Shown one piece after another: positions 44,499 through 52,531 of a stretch of 64,000 nt of DNA (position 1 is its first letter; each line of letters starts with the position of its first letter). Source of the DNA: Arthrobacter celericrescens (lineage in GTDB: Bacteria; Actinomycetota; Actinomycetes; Actinomycetales; Micrococcaceae). The stretch spans positions 1 through 64,000 of the forward strand of contig NZ_QYLP01000099.1 of the NCBI RefSeq assembly GCF_003614925.1. Reading direction: 5' to 3'. The notes beneath the pieces were generated by a model that searched no databases, was not told the DNA's origin, and worked only from the letters and a program-made list of their open reading frames with translations. A program made the translations under genes and the position numbers.

Positions 44499-45119
44499 GT
44501 GTGGGGTTCGGCCATCTGGCCGGTGACCTTGGAAAGCGGCGACCTTCTGCTTCGCCCCATCCGGTACCGGGACAAGCAGGAATGGACCGAGGTCCGGTCC
44601 CGGAACAGCGAGTGGCTGGCACCTTGGGAAGCGTCGAACCCGGCGCCCGGGGGAGCCCTTCCGAATTACCGCCAGATGGTGGCGTCCTTGAACGCCCAGG
44701 CCCACCAGGCCACAGCGCTGCCCTTCGTCATCGCCGAACGCATCCCCGGGTTCCGGGAACCCCGGATCGTGGGACAGCTGACCGTCTCCTCGATCACCTG
44801 GGGCTCGGCCATGATGGCAACCCTCGGCTACTGGGTGGACCAGGACCGTGCGGGCCGCGGAATCGCCCCCACCGCCGTCGCGATGGCAACCGACCACTGC
44901 TTCCGGCAACTGGGCCTGCACAGGATGGAAATCAACATCCGGCCGGAAAACCGGCCCAGCCTGCGGGTAGTGGAAAAGCTTGGTTTCCGCGATGAGGGGT
45001 ACCGGCAACGGTATCTCCACATCAACGGCAGTTGGGCTGACCACCGCAGCTTTGCCCTGACCTCCGAGGAAGTTCCGGAGGGTCTGCTCAGCACCTGGTT
45101 GCGCAGCCGGCACGGCTGA
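44499..45119 (+). CDS. GNAT family acetyltransferase (RimJ/RimL type)
   Basis: A 206-residue N-acetyltransferase. The acyl-CoA loop region LGYWVDQDRAGRGIAPTAVAMATDHCF (about 106-132) and the RimL-like HRMEINIRPENRPSLRVVEKLGFRDEGY are clear, so an N-terminal ribosomal or protein target is possible. The GTG start lies 6 bases after the galU stop and relies on coupling. A galU-GNAT pair of this kind is common in actinobacteria; the substrate is unproven. Confidence 0.88.
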   Translation: MWGSAIWPVTLESGDLLLRPIRYRDKQEWTEVRSRNSEWLAPWEASNPAPGGALPNYRQMVASLNAQAHQATALPFVIAERIPGFREPRIVGQLTVSSITWGSAMMATLGYWVDQDRAGRGIAPTAVAMATDHCFRQLGLHRMEINIRPENRPSLRVVEKLGFRDEGYRQRYLHINGSWADHRSFALTSEEVPEGLLSTWLRSRHG

Positions 45120-45160
45120 CGGAGCGCTAGTCCATTCATTTGATGCAAGTGGTGCGACAC

Positions 45161-45180
45161 ACCGCCGCTAATGTGGCGGC
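45161..45180 (+). terminator. Short hairpin after the GNAT gene
   Basis: CCGCC, 8 bases, GGCGG lies in the 90-base spacer before the next promoter. The stem is only 5 bp and no T-run follows. Confidence 0.3.
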
Positions 45181-45197
45181 GCCCCGGTGTTTCCTTC

Positions 45198-45203
45198 TAC
45201 GGT
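45198..45203 (+). promoter_or_regulatory. Leaderless-type -10 element of the membrane protein gene at 45211
   Basis: TACGGT is followed by 7 bases and a GTG at 45211, which decides between this start and the upstream GTG at 45187. Confidence 0.5.
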
Positions 45204-45210
45204 TTTGACT

Positions 45211-46140
45211 GTGGACTTCCCTCTCAGCAGCTCAGTGATCCTTGTTGTCACTGTTGCCCTGTGGATTGTTTGGGTTGCTCCATACGTACTGCGGAACCGC
45301 CGCGCGCAGCTTGTTCCCGCTGCCGTGGTTCCCATGGACGAAGAGGCCGCAGAAACGCCCCGGCTGCAAGCCGTGACGGGCGCGAAAGCGGTCCCCCAGC
45401 AGGAGAAAGCGATGGAGACGATGCAGAGCACCGCACCCGCACCAAGCACCGGAACCGGCAGCGCCGGGCACCTGGGCGCTGCCGTACGGGAACCGGCGTT
45501 CAAGCTCAGATACGGGCGCTGCGCCTTGGCCCTGGCCGGCCTGCTCTTCCTGCTGACGGCTGTTGTATCCGGAGTCCTCCGCCTTTTCGCGCTGGCCCCG
45601 TCGTGGCTCCCGGTGGTCTCCCTGCTCTCGGTCGCCGGCATTGTCCTGTGGTTGCGCCGCCTGGCCGTCCGGGACCGCCGGGCAAAGATGGAGGCGGCAT
45701 TCCGTTCGGCGATGTCCCCAGCGCGGACTGAAGCCCCGGCAAGCGTCCCGGTGGAGCCACGCGAGACCGCCGTTTTCGACGCCGAGGCCCACAACCGTGA
45801 GGCCGCCCGGCTGACCGCCGTCGAACTGCGCCAGGCCGCCCTGAAGGTGGCTGAGGCCGCCGGCGACACCAAGGCACCTGGCGCGGCCGTGGATGTCAGC
45901 TGGCAGCCCGTGGAGGTTCCCAAGCCGGTGTACGTCGACGCGGCGAAAGCCAGCCGCCCGGCACCTGAGCCACTCGACCTTCCCGCCCAGCCGAAGCCGG
46001 TGGGCAAACCGATCCTGAAGAACGCCGGATCCGCCCCGGCCCTGCCTGCCGCGCAGACGCCGTTCGGCAAGGGCCAGACTGCCGGGAAGGCCAACGCCCT
46101 GGGCAACCTGGACGACGTCCTCCAGCGTCGCCGCGCCTGA
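45211..46140 (+). CDS. Two-helix membrane protein, unknown function
   Basis: A 309-residue protein. A first hydrophobic helix lies at the very N-terminus (about 6-23, SVILVVTVALWIVWVAP), followed by RNRR. A cytoplasmic linker follows, then a close pair of helices near 105-145 (CALALAGLLFLLTAVVSGVL, WLPVVSLLSVAGIVLWLRRL). A long Ala/Pro-rich tail ends NLDDVLQRRRA. No family can be named. The start at 45211 is preferred for its -10 spacing. The NAD(P)-binding gene follows after 14 bases and may be co-expressed. Confidence 0.72.
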   Translation: MDFPLSSSVILVVTVALWIVWVAPYVLRNRRAQLVPAAVVPMDEEAAETPRLQAVTGAKAVPQQEKAMETMQSTAPAPSTGTGSAGHLGAAVREPAFKLRYGRCALALAGLLFLLTAVVSGVLRLFALAPSWLPVVSLLSVAGIVLWLRRLAVRDRRAKMEAAFRSAMSPARTEAPASVPVEPRETAVFDAEAHNREAARLTAVELRQAALKVAEAAGDTKAPGAAVDVSWQPVEVPKPVYVDAAKASRPAPEPLDLPAQPKPVGKPILKNAGSAPALPAAQTPFGKGQTAGKANALGNLDDVLQRRRA

Positions 46141-46154
46141 CACACCCGGCTTAC

Positions 46155-46970
46155 ATGACAACACTGTGCATCGCGGGCGGCACCGGCCAGATCGGCCGGT
46201 TGGCCGCCCGCCTTGCCGTTGAGCAGGGCCATGAGGTCACCGTCTTCAGCCGCAATCCGCCCTTAGGCGCGGCAGACTCCGCAGCAGCGGACGACGGCGT
46301 GCGGTACCTCCGTGCGGACGCCACCACGGGCCAGGGGCTGGCTGAGGCGCTGGGCGGCTCCGACGTCGTGATCGACTGCCTTGAGGGGCGTTCGGGCAAC
46401 GCGCTGAAGCAGTACGCCGACGCCGGTGCCCGGCTTCTCGCCGCCGCCGCGGCGGCGGGTGTCCGGCGGGCCGTCACCCTCTCGATCATCAACTGCGACG
46501 CGAGCACCGCGGCTTTCTATGCTTCCAAAGCCGCCAAGGAAAGGGTCTACGCGGCCTCGGGGCTGGAGACCGTGACCGTGCGGGCCAGCCAGTTCCACAG
46601 CCTGCTGGCGGACGTGTTCGCAGCGGGGGCCAAGGTGGGCCTGGTGCCGGCCATCAGGGGTGCGAGGTTCCAGAGCATTTCGCCCTCGGAGGTCGCGCGG
46701 GCGCTGCTGGCCGAGGCCCTGGCGCCGTCACCGGCGCCGGCGGGACAACAGCACCGCACCGTAACCATCGCGGGTCCGGAGATCCGCACCATGCGGGAAC
46801 TGGCCGAAAGCTGGCGGCGGATCACCGGCCGCAAGGGCCTTATTGTCGAGTTTCCGCTGCCGGGAGCGATGGGTGATTACCTGAGGAAAGGCCTCAACCT
46901 TGCCCCGGAGTTGCGACACGGTACGGAGACGTTCGAGTCCTGGTTGGCAAAAACGCCGGATAGTTTGTAG
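46155..46970 (+). CDS. NAD(P)-binding atypical short-chain dehydrogenase (NmrA-like)
   Basis: A 271-residue Rossmann protein. The dinucleotide loop LCIAGGTGQIGRLAARLA is at 4-21, and VFSRNP marks the NADP phosphate region. The YASK segment at about 122-125 (AAFYASKAAKE) takes the YxxxK place of extended SDRs, and the C-terminal half binds an unknown substrate. The family contains NADP-sensing regulators and oxidoreductases. The start relies on proximity to the upstream stop (14 bases), as no ribosome site is obvious. It ends 44 bases before the tRNA gene. Confidence 0.82.
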   Translation: MTTLCIAGGTGQIGRLAARLAVEQGHEVTVFSRNPPLGAADSAAADDGVRYLRADATTGQGLAEALGGSDVVIDCLEGRSGNALKQYADAGARLLAAAAAAGVRRAVTLSIINCDASTAAFYASKAAKERVYAASGLETVTVRASQFHSLLADVFAAGAKVGLVPAIRGARFQSISPSEVARALLAEALAPSPAPAGQQHRTVTIAGPEIRTMRELAESWRRITGRKGLIVEFPLPGAMGDYLRKGLNLAPELRHGTETFESWLAKTPDSL

Positions 46971-47014
46971 CGTAGGATGCACTGGCGCGGCCCGGGAACC
47001 GGAACCGCCAGCCA

Positions 47015-47087
47015 GGGGCTATAGCTCAGTTGGTAGAGCGCTTCGTTCGCATCGAAGAGGTCAGGAGTTCGAATCTCCTTAGCTCCA
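47015..47087 (+). tRNA. tRNA-Ala (anticodon CGC)
   Basis: A complete 73-base cloverleaf. The acceptor GGGGCTA/TAGCTCC carries the G3-U70 alanine identity pair. The D-arm is GCTC/GAGC, the anticodon stem CTTCG/CGAAG with loop TTCGCAT (anticodon CGC), and the T-arm AGGAG-TTCGAAT-CTCCT. The discriminator is A, and CCA is not encoded. A TAGGAT -10 hexamer at 46973-46978 is a plausible promoter. Confidence 0.97.
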
Positions 47088-47110
47088 CATTCCCCCTAAC
47101 GGTTGCCGGG

Positions 47111-47806
47111 TTACCGGCTCGATTGCAGCAGCCCGGCCACTTTTTCGGCCGTCTCCTTCGCGGATCCCGGGTTCTGTCCGGTGACCAGGTTTCCATCGGC
47201 AACGACGTAGGAAACGAAGGGAAGCCTGGCTTTTTCGTAGCGCGCACCACGCTTCTTCATCTCTTCCTCCACGTTGTACGGAACGAGCTTGTCCACTCGG
47301 GCGAGGACCTCCTCCTGCCATGCGAAGCCCGTGACCTTGCGCCCGGCGACAAGATACGAGCCGTCCGAGAGCCTCGTGTTCAGCAGCCCGCAGTAACCGT
47401 GGCAGACCGAGGAGACGATGCCGCCCTGTTCGAAGATCCCGCGGGTGATGCGGTGGAGGCCTTCGCTGTCGGGAAAGTCGTACATCACCCCGTGCCCGCC
47501 GGTGAAGTAGATCGCGTCGTAGTCCGCCGGGTCGACCTGGTCGGGACGGAGCGTGTTTTCAAGCAGCACCATCCGGCCAGGATCGTCACGCCACGCCTTC
47601 GAGGTCCTGTCGTAGCTGGGAAATTTCAACGACCGCGGCTCCAGGGGCGCGGGACCGCCCTGCGGGCTGACGATGGACTGCTCGAAGCCCCGGTCCTCGA
47701 AGACCTGCCAGGCATGGGTGAGTTCGGACAGCCAAAGCCCCGTGGGATGCGAGGGATCGTCGTAGTGGCCGACGTTCGTGACGACGTTCAGGATGCGCTT
47801 GGCCAT
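47111..47806 (-). CDS. DJ-1/PfpI family protein (Hsp31-like glyoxalase/amidotransferase fold)
   Basis: A 231-residue class-I amidotransferase-like protein. The nucleophile elbow is SSVCHGYCGLL with the cysteine near residue 134 followed by His. The conserved acidic residue is in YFTGGHGVMYDFPDSEGL. Its layout (RILNVVTNVGHYDDPSHPTGLWLSE at the N-terminus) matches the Hsp31/glyoxalase-III branch, which removes methylglyoxal or repairs glycated proteins. The ATG has GGAAAG upstream. It is divergent from the stress protein gene at 47950. Confidence 0.88.
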   Translation of the reverse strand: MAKRILNVVTNVGHYDDPSHPTGLWLSELTHAWQVFEDRGFEQSIVSPQGGPAPLEPRSLKFPSYDRTSKAWRDDPGRMVLLENTLRPDQVDPADYDAIYFTGGHGVMYDFPDSEGLHRITRGIFEQGGIVSSVCHGYCGLLNTRLSDGSYLVAGRKVTGFAWQEEVLARVDKLVPYNVEEEMKKRGARYEKARLPFVSYVVADGNLVTGQNPGSAKETAEKVAGLLQSSR

Positions 47807-47949
47807 GGTCTGACTGCTTTCCGTGGGCTGGGCGTTCGGTGGATGAACTGTACTTGATGGCGGCCCATTCCGTTCCGGGGCGCGTTGTTCCCTAGGATCG
47901 TCATGAGGCCAACGAAAATCCAGGCCAACGGCATCCAGAGGGAGCAGGC

Positions 47950-48453
47950 ATGGCGGACAAACTGCATCTGGCGCACGGTGCCGGGTCCGGCCCGACCTTG
48001 GCCGGCCCGATCCTGACCGGTATTGTCCCGCACCACCGGGCGGCTGTGCTCCAGCAAGCAGCGGACCTGGCGCTCCGGACCGGCGCCGAACTGTTGCTGG
48101 CCTATGTCGACCCGGCCCTCGACGGCGAGCGGCAGCCCATCGATCCGGACGCCGTCGACGACGACGCCGCGGACATTGCCTCCGAGCTCAGGGCCTGGAT
48201 CGCCGCGCAACTGGAGGGTTCCGGCGTCGACTGGTCCTTCACGGTCCTCGCCGGAGACCCGGCACACGAACTCCTTCGCTACGCCGCCGACACCGGAGCC
48301 TCCACCATCGTGGTGGGAAGCAAGGAACACGGCCTGGGGCGGTACCTGGAGGCACTGGCCGGAGGGTCGCTGGGAGAACGGCTCGCCCGGCACGCCGGCC
48401 CGCCGGTGCTCATCGTCCCGCTCGGCCGGCAGCCGGAGGACGATGCCCGGTGA
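47950..48453 (+). CDS. Universal stress protein (UspA family)
   Basis: A 167-residue single-domain Usp. The nucleotide-binding tail is VVGSKEHGLGRYLEALAGGSLGERLARHAGPPVLIVP (about 118-154), carrying the family's Gly-rich motif. The N-terminal ITGIVPHH-like strand replaces the usual VxVDGS, so ATP binding may be weak. A GGGAGCAGG ribosome site precedes the ATG. It overlaps the first crcB gene by 4 bases, which suggests a stress-linked fluoride-export operon. Confidence 0.85.
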   Translation: MADKLHLAHGAGSGPTLAGPILTGIVPHHRAAVLQQAADLALRTGAELLLAYVDPALDGERQPIDPDAVDDDAADIASELRAWIAAQLEGSGVDWSFTVLAGDPAHELLRYAADTGASTIVVGSKEHGLGRYLEALAGGSLGERLARHAGPPVLIVPLGRQPEDDAR

Positions 48454-48887
48454 AGCGTCCCCTGCACCTGCATCCGCAATACCTCGCGCTCGTGGCGGGA
48501 GGCGGCGTCCTGGGCGCCCTGGCCCGTTACGGGCTTGGAGAGGCGATCCCGTCGCCGGGCCAATGGCCCTTGTCCACGCTGCTGATCAACCTCTCGGGGG
48601 CCTTCGTGCTTGGCTGGCTGCTTGAATCCCTCGCGCGCAAGGGCCCGGACGAGGGCCGCCGCCGCCTGATCCGCCTCACCGCCGGCACCGGCTTCCTGGG
48701 GGCCTTCACCACGTACAGCACCTTCAGCGTGGAAACCGTGCAACTGTTCGACGCCGGCCGCGCCGCCGATGCGTTCGGCTACCTCGCGGCGTCCCTGCTC
48801 GGCGGCGTGCTTGCGACGTTCGCGGGCATCGCCTTGGGGCAGCGCCTGCACAAGGGGCGGACCGGGTTTGCCGGGGGTGCGCGATGA
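48450..48887 (+). CDS. crcB: Fluoride channel subunit CrcB/Fluc (first copy)
   Basis: A 145-residue protein with four membrane helices. It carries GALARYGLGE near the N-terminus, STLLINLSGAFVLGWL (the pore Asn), and GTGFLGAFTTYSTFSVETV with the Phe-box and the central Na+-site Thr-Tyr-Ser run. Fluc proteins form dual-topology dimers that leak fluoride out of the cell. Two adjacent genes, as in many Gram-positives, indicate a heterodimer. It is coupled by 4-base overlaps to the Usp gene before and the second subunit after. Confidence 0.93.
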   Translation: MKRPLHLHPQYLALVAGGGVLGALARYGLGEAIPSPGQWPLSTLLINLSGAFVLGWLLESLARKGPDEGRRRLIRLTAGTGFLGAFTTYSTFSVETVQLFDAGRAADAFGYLAASLLGGVLATFAGIALGQRLHKGRTGFAGGAR

Positions 48888-49252
48888 CGGTGCTGCTGCT
48901 CGGACTCGCCGGCGGAGCAGGGGCCGTGGCTCGGTTCCTGGTGGACGGGCTGGTGCGGGCACGTTTCCGGACCGCACTGCCCTGGGGGACCATCCTGATC
49001 AACGTGTCGGGTTCGCTGCTGCTGGGCCTTCTGGCCGGCGCGGTGATGCGCAACCATTCCCTGTCCTCGCTCCAGGCCGTCCTGGGCACGGGATTCCTGG
49101 GCGGCTACACCACCTTCAGCACGGCCAGCGTCGAGACCGTGAGGCTCATCCAATCAGGCCGGACCGGGCTGGCACTGCTCAACGCCCTGGGCACCATGGT
49201 GGCAGCGGTGGGAGCCGCCGCTGCCGGCGTCGCGCTGGGGTCGCTCGGTTAG
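48884..49252 (+). CDS. crcB: Fluoride channel subunit CrcB/Fluc (second copy)
   Basis: A 122-residue, four-helix partner of the preceding subunit. It has GAVARFLVDGLVR, GTILINVSGSLLLGLL and GTGFLGGYTTFSTASVETV, the same pore motifs with slightly different Phe-box residues, as expected for a heterodimeric Fluc. The start overlaps the previous stop by 4 bases. It ends 82 bases before the ferritin -10, with a GC-rich repeat (GCCCGGCCGGCGCC-like, 49257-49286) but no convincing terminator between. Confidence 0.93.
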   Translation: MTVLLLGLAGGAGAVARFLVDGLVRARFRTALPWGTILINVSGSLLLGLLAGAVMRNHSLSSLQAVLGTGFLGGYTTFSTASVETVRLIQSGRTGLALLNALGTMVAAVGAAAAGVALGSLG

Positions 49253-49333
49253 GACCCCGCCCGGCCGGCGCCCCGCCCGGCCGGCGCCTCCCACGGCACC
49301 TTCCCACGGCTAGTGGGCGCCGGGACCGGCGGC

Positions 49334-49339
49334 TAGGAT
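49334..49339 (+). promoter_or_regulatory. Leaderless-type -10 element of the ferritin gene
   Basis: TAGGAT is followed by exactly 6 bases and the ATG at 49346. Confidence 0.65.
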
Positions 49340-49345
49340 CGGTCC

Positions 49346-49873
49346 ATGGCCAAGACATTCCATGAGCTCCTGTCCGAACAGATCGGCAACGAGTTTGCCG
49401 CATCCCAGCAATACATCGCCGTGGCAGTCTATTTCGCTGGCGAAGACCTGCCGCAGCTCGCGGCGCATTTCTACCGGCAATCCCTGGAGGAACGCAACCA
49501 CGCCATGATGATGGTCCAGTACATGCTGGACCGGAACCTGCCCGTGTCCGTCCCCGGCATCCCCGAGGTCCGCAACGACTTCGCCGACGTCCGGGAGCCC
49601 ATCGCGCTGGCCCTTGCCCAGGAGAAGCAGGTGACAAGCAACATCGAGGAGCTCTTCCGCGCCGCCCGCGGACAGAACGATCCCCTCGGTGAGCAGTTCA
49701 TGCTGTGGTTCCTGAAGGAACAGGTGGAGGAAGTCGCCTCCATGACCACGCTGCTGAACATCGCCGAACGCGCGGACAACCTCTTCGACATCGAAAACTA
49801 CGTGGCCCGCGAACATGTGGGCGACGGCGGCCGGGACTCCGGCGCGCCGTCCGCCGCCGGCGGGGCGATCTAG
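49346..49873 (+). CDS. Ferritin (non-heme, FtnA/BfrB-like)
   Basis: Iron-storage protein, 175 residues, expected to form a 24-mer shell. The ferroxidase ligands fall in the usual four-helix positions: E in QIGNEFAASQQY (about 15), E and H in EERNHAMMM (about 48-52), and E in LAQEKQVTSNIEEL, with QVEEV late. No heme-binding Met is obvious, so it is ferritin rather than bacterioferritin. The ATG lies 6 bases after TAGGAT. It is convergent with zapE; a hairpin at 49916 closes both. Confidence 0.94.
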   Translation: MAKTFHELLSEQIGNEFAASQQYIAVAVYFAGEDLPQLAAHFYRQSLEERNHAMMMVQYMLDRNLPVSVPGIPEVRNDFADVREPIALALAQEKQVTSNIEELFRAARGQNDPLGEQFMLWFLKEQVEEVASMTTLLNIAERADNLFDIENYVAREHVGDGGRDSGAPSAAGGAI

Positions 49874-49912
49874 CCGGAGCGCCTGCCGGGTAAACCGGAG
49901 GACCGGTAGGAC

Positions 49913-51085
49913 TCAGGAGCCGCGGGTTTCTTCGGAACCCGCGGTTCCGCCGTCGGGAGTGCCGTCGCCTGCCACGACGCGCTCCAGGAGGGAAAGCCTG
50001 CTGGCGATCCTCGCCATGTCCACGGGCAGTGCGGTGCCGTGCCCGGCATCCCAGTCGAGGGGACCGCGGCCTACCAGGAACAACGTGACGTCCTCGTCGT
50101 AGAGGACGTCCACGGCGTTGCTGAAGCGCTGCCACGCGGCCGCGGAACCGTCCGCGGATCCATGCCCGGGGGAGGGGACGCCGTCGATGACCCACACACG
50201 GTACTCCGCCGCCAGCGCCAGGTAGTCCGCCGTCGACATCAGCCCGCCGCACAGCTCCGCGAAAGCCACCCACAGCACATCGCCGGCGGCCTTGACGGCC
50301 AGCGGCTGGGCGGTGGGGGTCAGCGTGCGGTGCTCCGAGGGCGGCGGCGGGAAGAGGCCGAAAGCGCCGAGCTGCCGCGGCGTTCCCGGGCTGATCACGC
50401 GGCCCCGGCGGAATCCATCCCGCGTTTCGCCGTCGTTCCCGGGCGCGGCAGGCTGGCGCCGGAAATCGGTGTTCCCGTTGATCTCCACGATGTCCATCAT
50501 CTCCTTGATCACCGCAATGGTGGGCACAAAATGGTCGTGCCACAAGGGGTTCGGCAACAGCTGTTCCGGAGGATAGTTCGACGTGACCACCAAAGGGACC
50601 CGCCGTTCCGCCGCGGTGCGCAGCAGGCGGGCGATGAACATGCCGTCGCCCACGTCGTGGACGTGGAACTCGTCGAAGCACAGCACGTCGATGTCGGCGA
50701 GCAGCGCGTCCACGGCCTGCTGGACGGCCGTCCTGTCGGCCCCGGACACGGAGGCGGTGCGCACGCCCGTGTGCAGTTTGCGGAAGAAGTCGTGGAAGTG
50801 CACCCGCCGCTTGCGGCCGGGAAGCTGGCGGTAGAAGCTGTCCATCACCCAGCTCTTGCCCCGGCCCACCGGGCCGTGGAGGTAGACGCTCCGGGGCGTC
50901 CGGCGGCGCAGCAGCCGCGGCGGGAAGCGGCGGAGCGGCACTGCCTTGGACTGCCCGACGGCGGCCCCCAGTTCGCAGAGGCGGCGCGCGGCGGCTGCCT
51001 GGCTGGTTTCCAGGGCGAAGCCCGCGGCGGCCGCCTCGGCTTCGATTCCCGCCATCAGCAGGACCTCGTCCGGGGCAGGCGTCAC
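49913..51085 (-). CDS. zapE: Cell division ATPase ZapE (AFG1-like)
   Basis: P-loop ATPase of the ZapE/LACE1 family, 390 residues, which in E. coli acts on the FtsZ ring. Walker A GPVGRGKSW (71-79), Walker B LCFDEFHVHDVGD (about 131-143) and sensor VVTSNYPPEQLL are intact, followed by a Ser/Pro-rich insert near 230. The GTG at 51085 overlaps the corA stop by 4 bases (GTGA); a longer reading inside corA is rejected. Coupling to a CorA-type gene is noted, but a functional link is not evident. Confidence 0.9.
   Translation of the reverse strand: MTPAPDEVLLMAGIEAEAAAAGFALETSQAAAARRLCELGAAVGQSKAVPLRRFPPRLLRRRTPRSVYLHGPVGRGKSWVMDSFYRQLPGRKRRVHFHDFFRKLHTGVRTASVSGADRTAVQQAVDALLADIDVLCFDEFHVHDVGDGMFIARLLRTAAERRVPLVVTSNYPPEQLLPNPLWHDHFVPTIAVIKEMMDIVEINGNTDFRRQPAAPGNDGETRDGFRRGRVISPGTPRQLGAFGLFPPPPSEHRTLTPTAQPLAVKAAGDVLWVAFAELCGGLMSTADYLALAAEYRVWVIDGVPSPGHGSADGSAAAWQRFSNAVDVLYDEDVTLFLVGRGPLDWDAGHGTALPVDMARIASRLSLLERVVAGDGTPDGGTAGSEETRGS
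49916..49948. terminator. Bidirectional hairpin overlapping the zapE 3' end
   Basis: GGAGCCGCGGGTT pairs with AACCCGCGGTTCC (one G-T) around a 7-base loop. The element lies within the last codons of zapE and downstream of ferritin. Confidence 0.55.
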
Positions 51086-52077
51086 AGCCAGCCCTTCCGT
51101 TTGAAGATCCCATACATGAGCAGCGCCGCCCCGAACATCATGAGGATCGCCATCGGGTAGCCGGCCAGCCAATGCAGCTCAGGCATGAAATCGAAGTTCA
51201 TGCCGTACACGCCGGCCACGAACGATGGGGCGAAGAGGATGGCCGCCCACGAGGAAATCTTCTTGACCTGTTCGTTCTGCGCGGCGCTGGCCTCGTTCTG
51301 CCGGTTGGCGGTGAGGGTGCCGTCCAGGGTGAGCGCGTTCTGGAGCAATTCCCGGAAGCCCTGTACCTTGGAGATGAGGTGCTCCACGTGGTCCTCGACG
51401 TCGCGCAGGTTGCGTTGGAGTTCGATGTCCACGCCGTACTTGGCGAAGCCACCGCGCAACAGGGAGATCATGTCCGGCAGCGGATTGATGGCGCGCTGGA
51501 ACTGGATGACCTCCCGGGCGAGTTCGTAGATCCTCCGCGAGACCGCAGTGTCGCCGCTGAACAACTGGTCCTCGATTTCGTCGATGTCGTTCTCAAGCCC
51601 CGCGACCACCGGGGCGTAGTCGTCCACCACCTGGTCCAGCAGGCCGTAGAGCACGGCTTCGGGTCCGCAGGCCATGAGCTCGGGCTGGCCTTCCAGACGG
51701 CGGCGCACCTGGGCCACCCCGGCGGTTTCGGCCTGCCGGATGGTGACCACGAAGTTCTTGCCCGTGAAGACGTGCAGCTCGCCGAACTCGACCGTTTCCG
51801 TCTGGTCCAGGTAGCGGGCCGGCCGGAGCACGGTGAAAAGGATGTCGTCGTACCGTTCCAGCTTGGGCCGCTGGTGGGCCTGGATGGCGTCCTCGACGGC
51901 GAGCTGGTGGAGCTGGAACTCGTCCGCCACCGCCGCCATTTCTCCCTCGGACGGGCGGTACAGGCCGATCCACGCCATGCCGCCGTGCTGCGAGAGGGTT
52001 TCGAAGGACTGCTCCAGGCTGGGCGGGGTGGCGCTGCGGACGCCCTTCACGTAGATGGCGTTGTCGATGATGGTCAT
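51082..52077 (-). CDS. corA: CorA family divalent-cation transporter
   Basis: Pentameric Mg2+/Co2+ channel, 331 residues. A large cytoplasmic domain with the long stalk helix is followed by two C-terminal helices. The selectivity motif GMN is at 292-294 (GVYGMNFDF), and the basic tail FKRKGWL ends the protein. The ATG at 52077 has GGAAGGAACG upstream; the upstream extension to 52125 overlaps the spacer and lacks family similarity. It is co-transcribed with zapE (4-base overlap). Confidence 0.93.
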   Translation of the reverse strand: MTIIDNAIYVKGVRSATPPSLEQSFETLSQHGGMAWIGLYRPSEGEMAAVADEFQLHQLAVEDAIQAHQRPKLERYDDILFTVLRPARYLDQTETVEFGELHVFTGKNFVVTIRQAETAGVAQVRRRLEGQPELMACGPEAVLYGLLDQVVDDYAPVVAGLENDIDEIEDQLFSGDTAVSRRIYELAREVIQFQRAINPLPDMISLLRGGFAKYGVDIELQRNLRDVEDHVEHLISKVQGFRELLQNALTLDGTLTANRQNEASAAQNEQVKKISSWAAILFAPSFVAGVYGMNFDFMPELHWLAGYPMAILMMFGAALLMYGIFKRKGWL

Positions 52078-52093
52078 GGGCGTTCCTTCCGCC

Positions 52094-52519
52094 CTAGGGG
52101 AGGGCTCCGATGATGGCTCCGGCAACCGTCAGGGCAACGATGTCATGGCCTGAATCGATCAGCGTCACCGTGGCCGCCCTGCCGGCAAACCCATTGTGGA
52201 TGACATGCCCGCCGGCACGGAAAACGACGGCCGCCACGAAGCCGAAGAGCCCGGCCGTCAGCGGCGTGTCAAGGCCGAGGGCGCCGGCGAGCACCGCCAG
52301 CAGGATGCTGCTCATCGCCGCGGCCAGCATCATCGGCACCCAGATCGCGGCGCCGCCGTCGAGCGCTTTGAGCTCCTTTTCGGTCCGCGCGATCGCCTCC
52401 ATCCACTTCCGCCCGAACACAGCGGGCATGTACCAGAGGAAGCCGATCAGCATGCTCGAAGCGAACGCCAGGAGCACGGCGAGCCAGTTGATGTTCAGGA
52501 TGTGTGACAGCCAGTCCAT
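52094..52519 (-). CDS. DUF1761 family membrane protein
   Basis: A 141-residue protein with four predicted helices: around 10-30 (INWLAVLLAFASSMLIGFLWY), 58-78, 86-103 and 120-140. The DUF1761 pattern GFLWYMPAVFGRKWME is followed by AAAMSSILLAVLAG and HNGFAGR. Function is unknown. The ATG at 52519 follows TAGGAT by 6 bases, so it is predicted leaderless. It sits between corA and an Lrp-type gene on the same strand without overlaps. Confidence 0.85.
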   Translation of the reverse strand: MDWLSHILNINWLAVLLAFASSMLIGFLWYMPAVFGRKWMEAIARTEKELKALDGGAAIWVPMMLAAAMSSILLAVLAGALGLDTPLTAGLFGFVAAVVFRAGGHVIHNGFAGRAATVTLIDSGHDIVALTVAGAIIGALP

Positions 52520-52525
52520 GGCCGC

Positions 52526-52531
52526 ATCCTA
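52526..52531 (-). promoter_or_regulatory. Leaderless-type -10 element of the DUF1761 gene
   Basis: On the minus strand TAGGAT is followed by exactly 6 bases and the ATG at 52519. It overlaps the last codons of the Lrp-type gene. Confidence 0.6.

Noticed and set aside
47807..47949. Possible fluoride riboswitch before the Usp-crcB operon
   Set aside because: I could not find the conserved pseudoknot segments by eye, and the operon begins with a Usp gene behind a normal ribosome site.
49253..49333. GC-rich direct repeat (GCCCGGCCGGCGCC-like) between crcB and ferritin as a terminator or mobile-element scar
   Set aside because: The repeats are short and low complexity, with no T-run and no target-site duplication.
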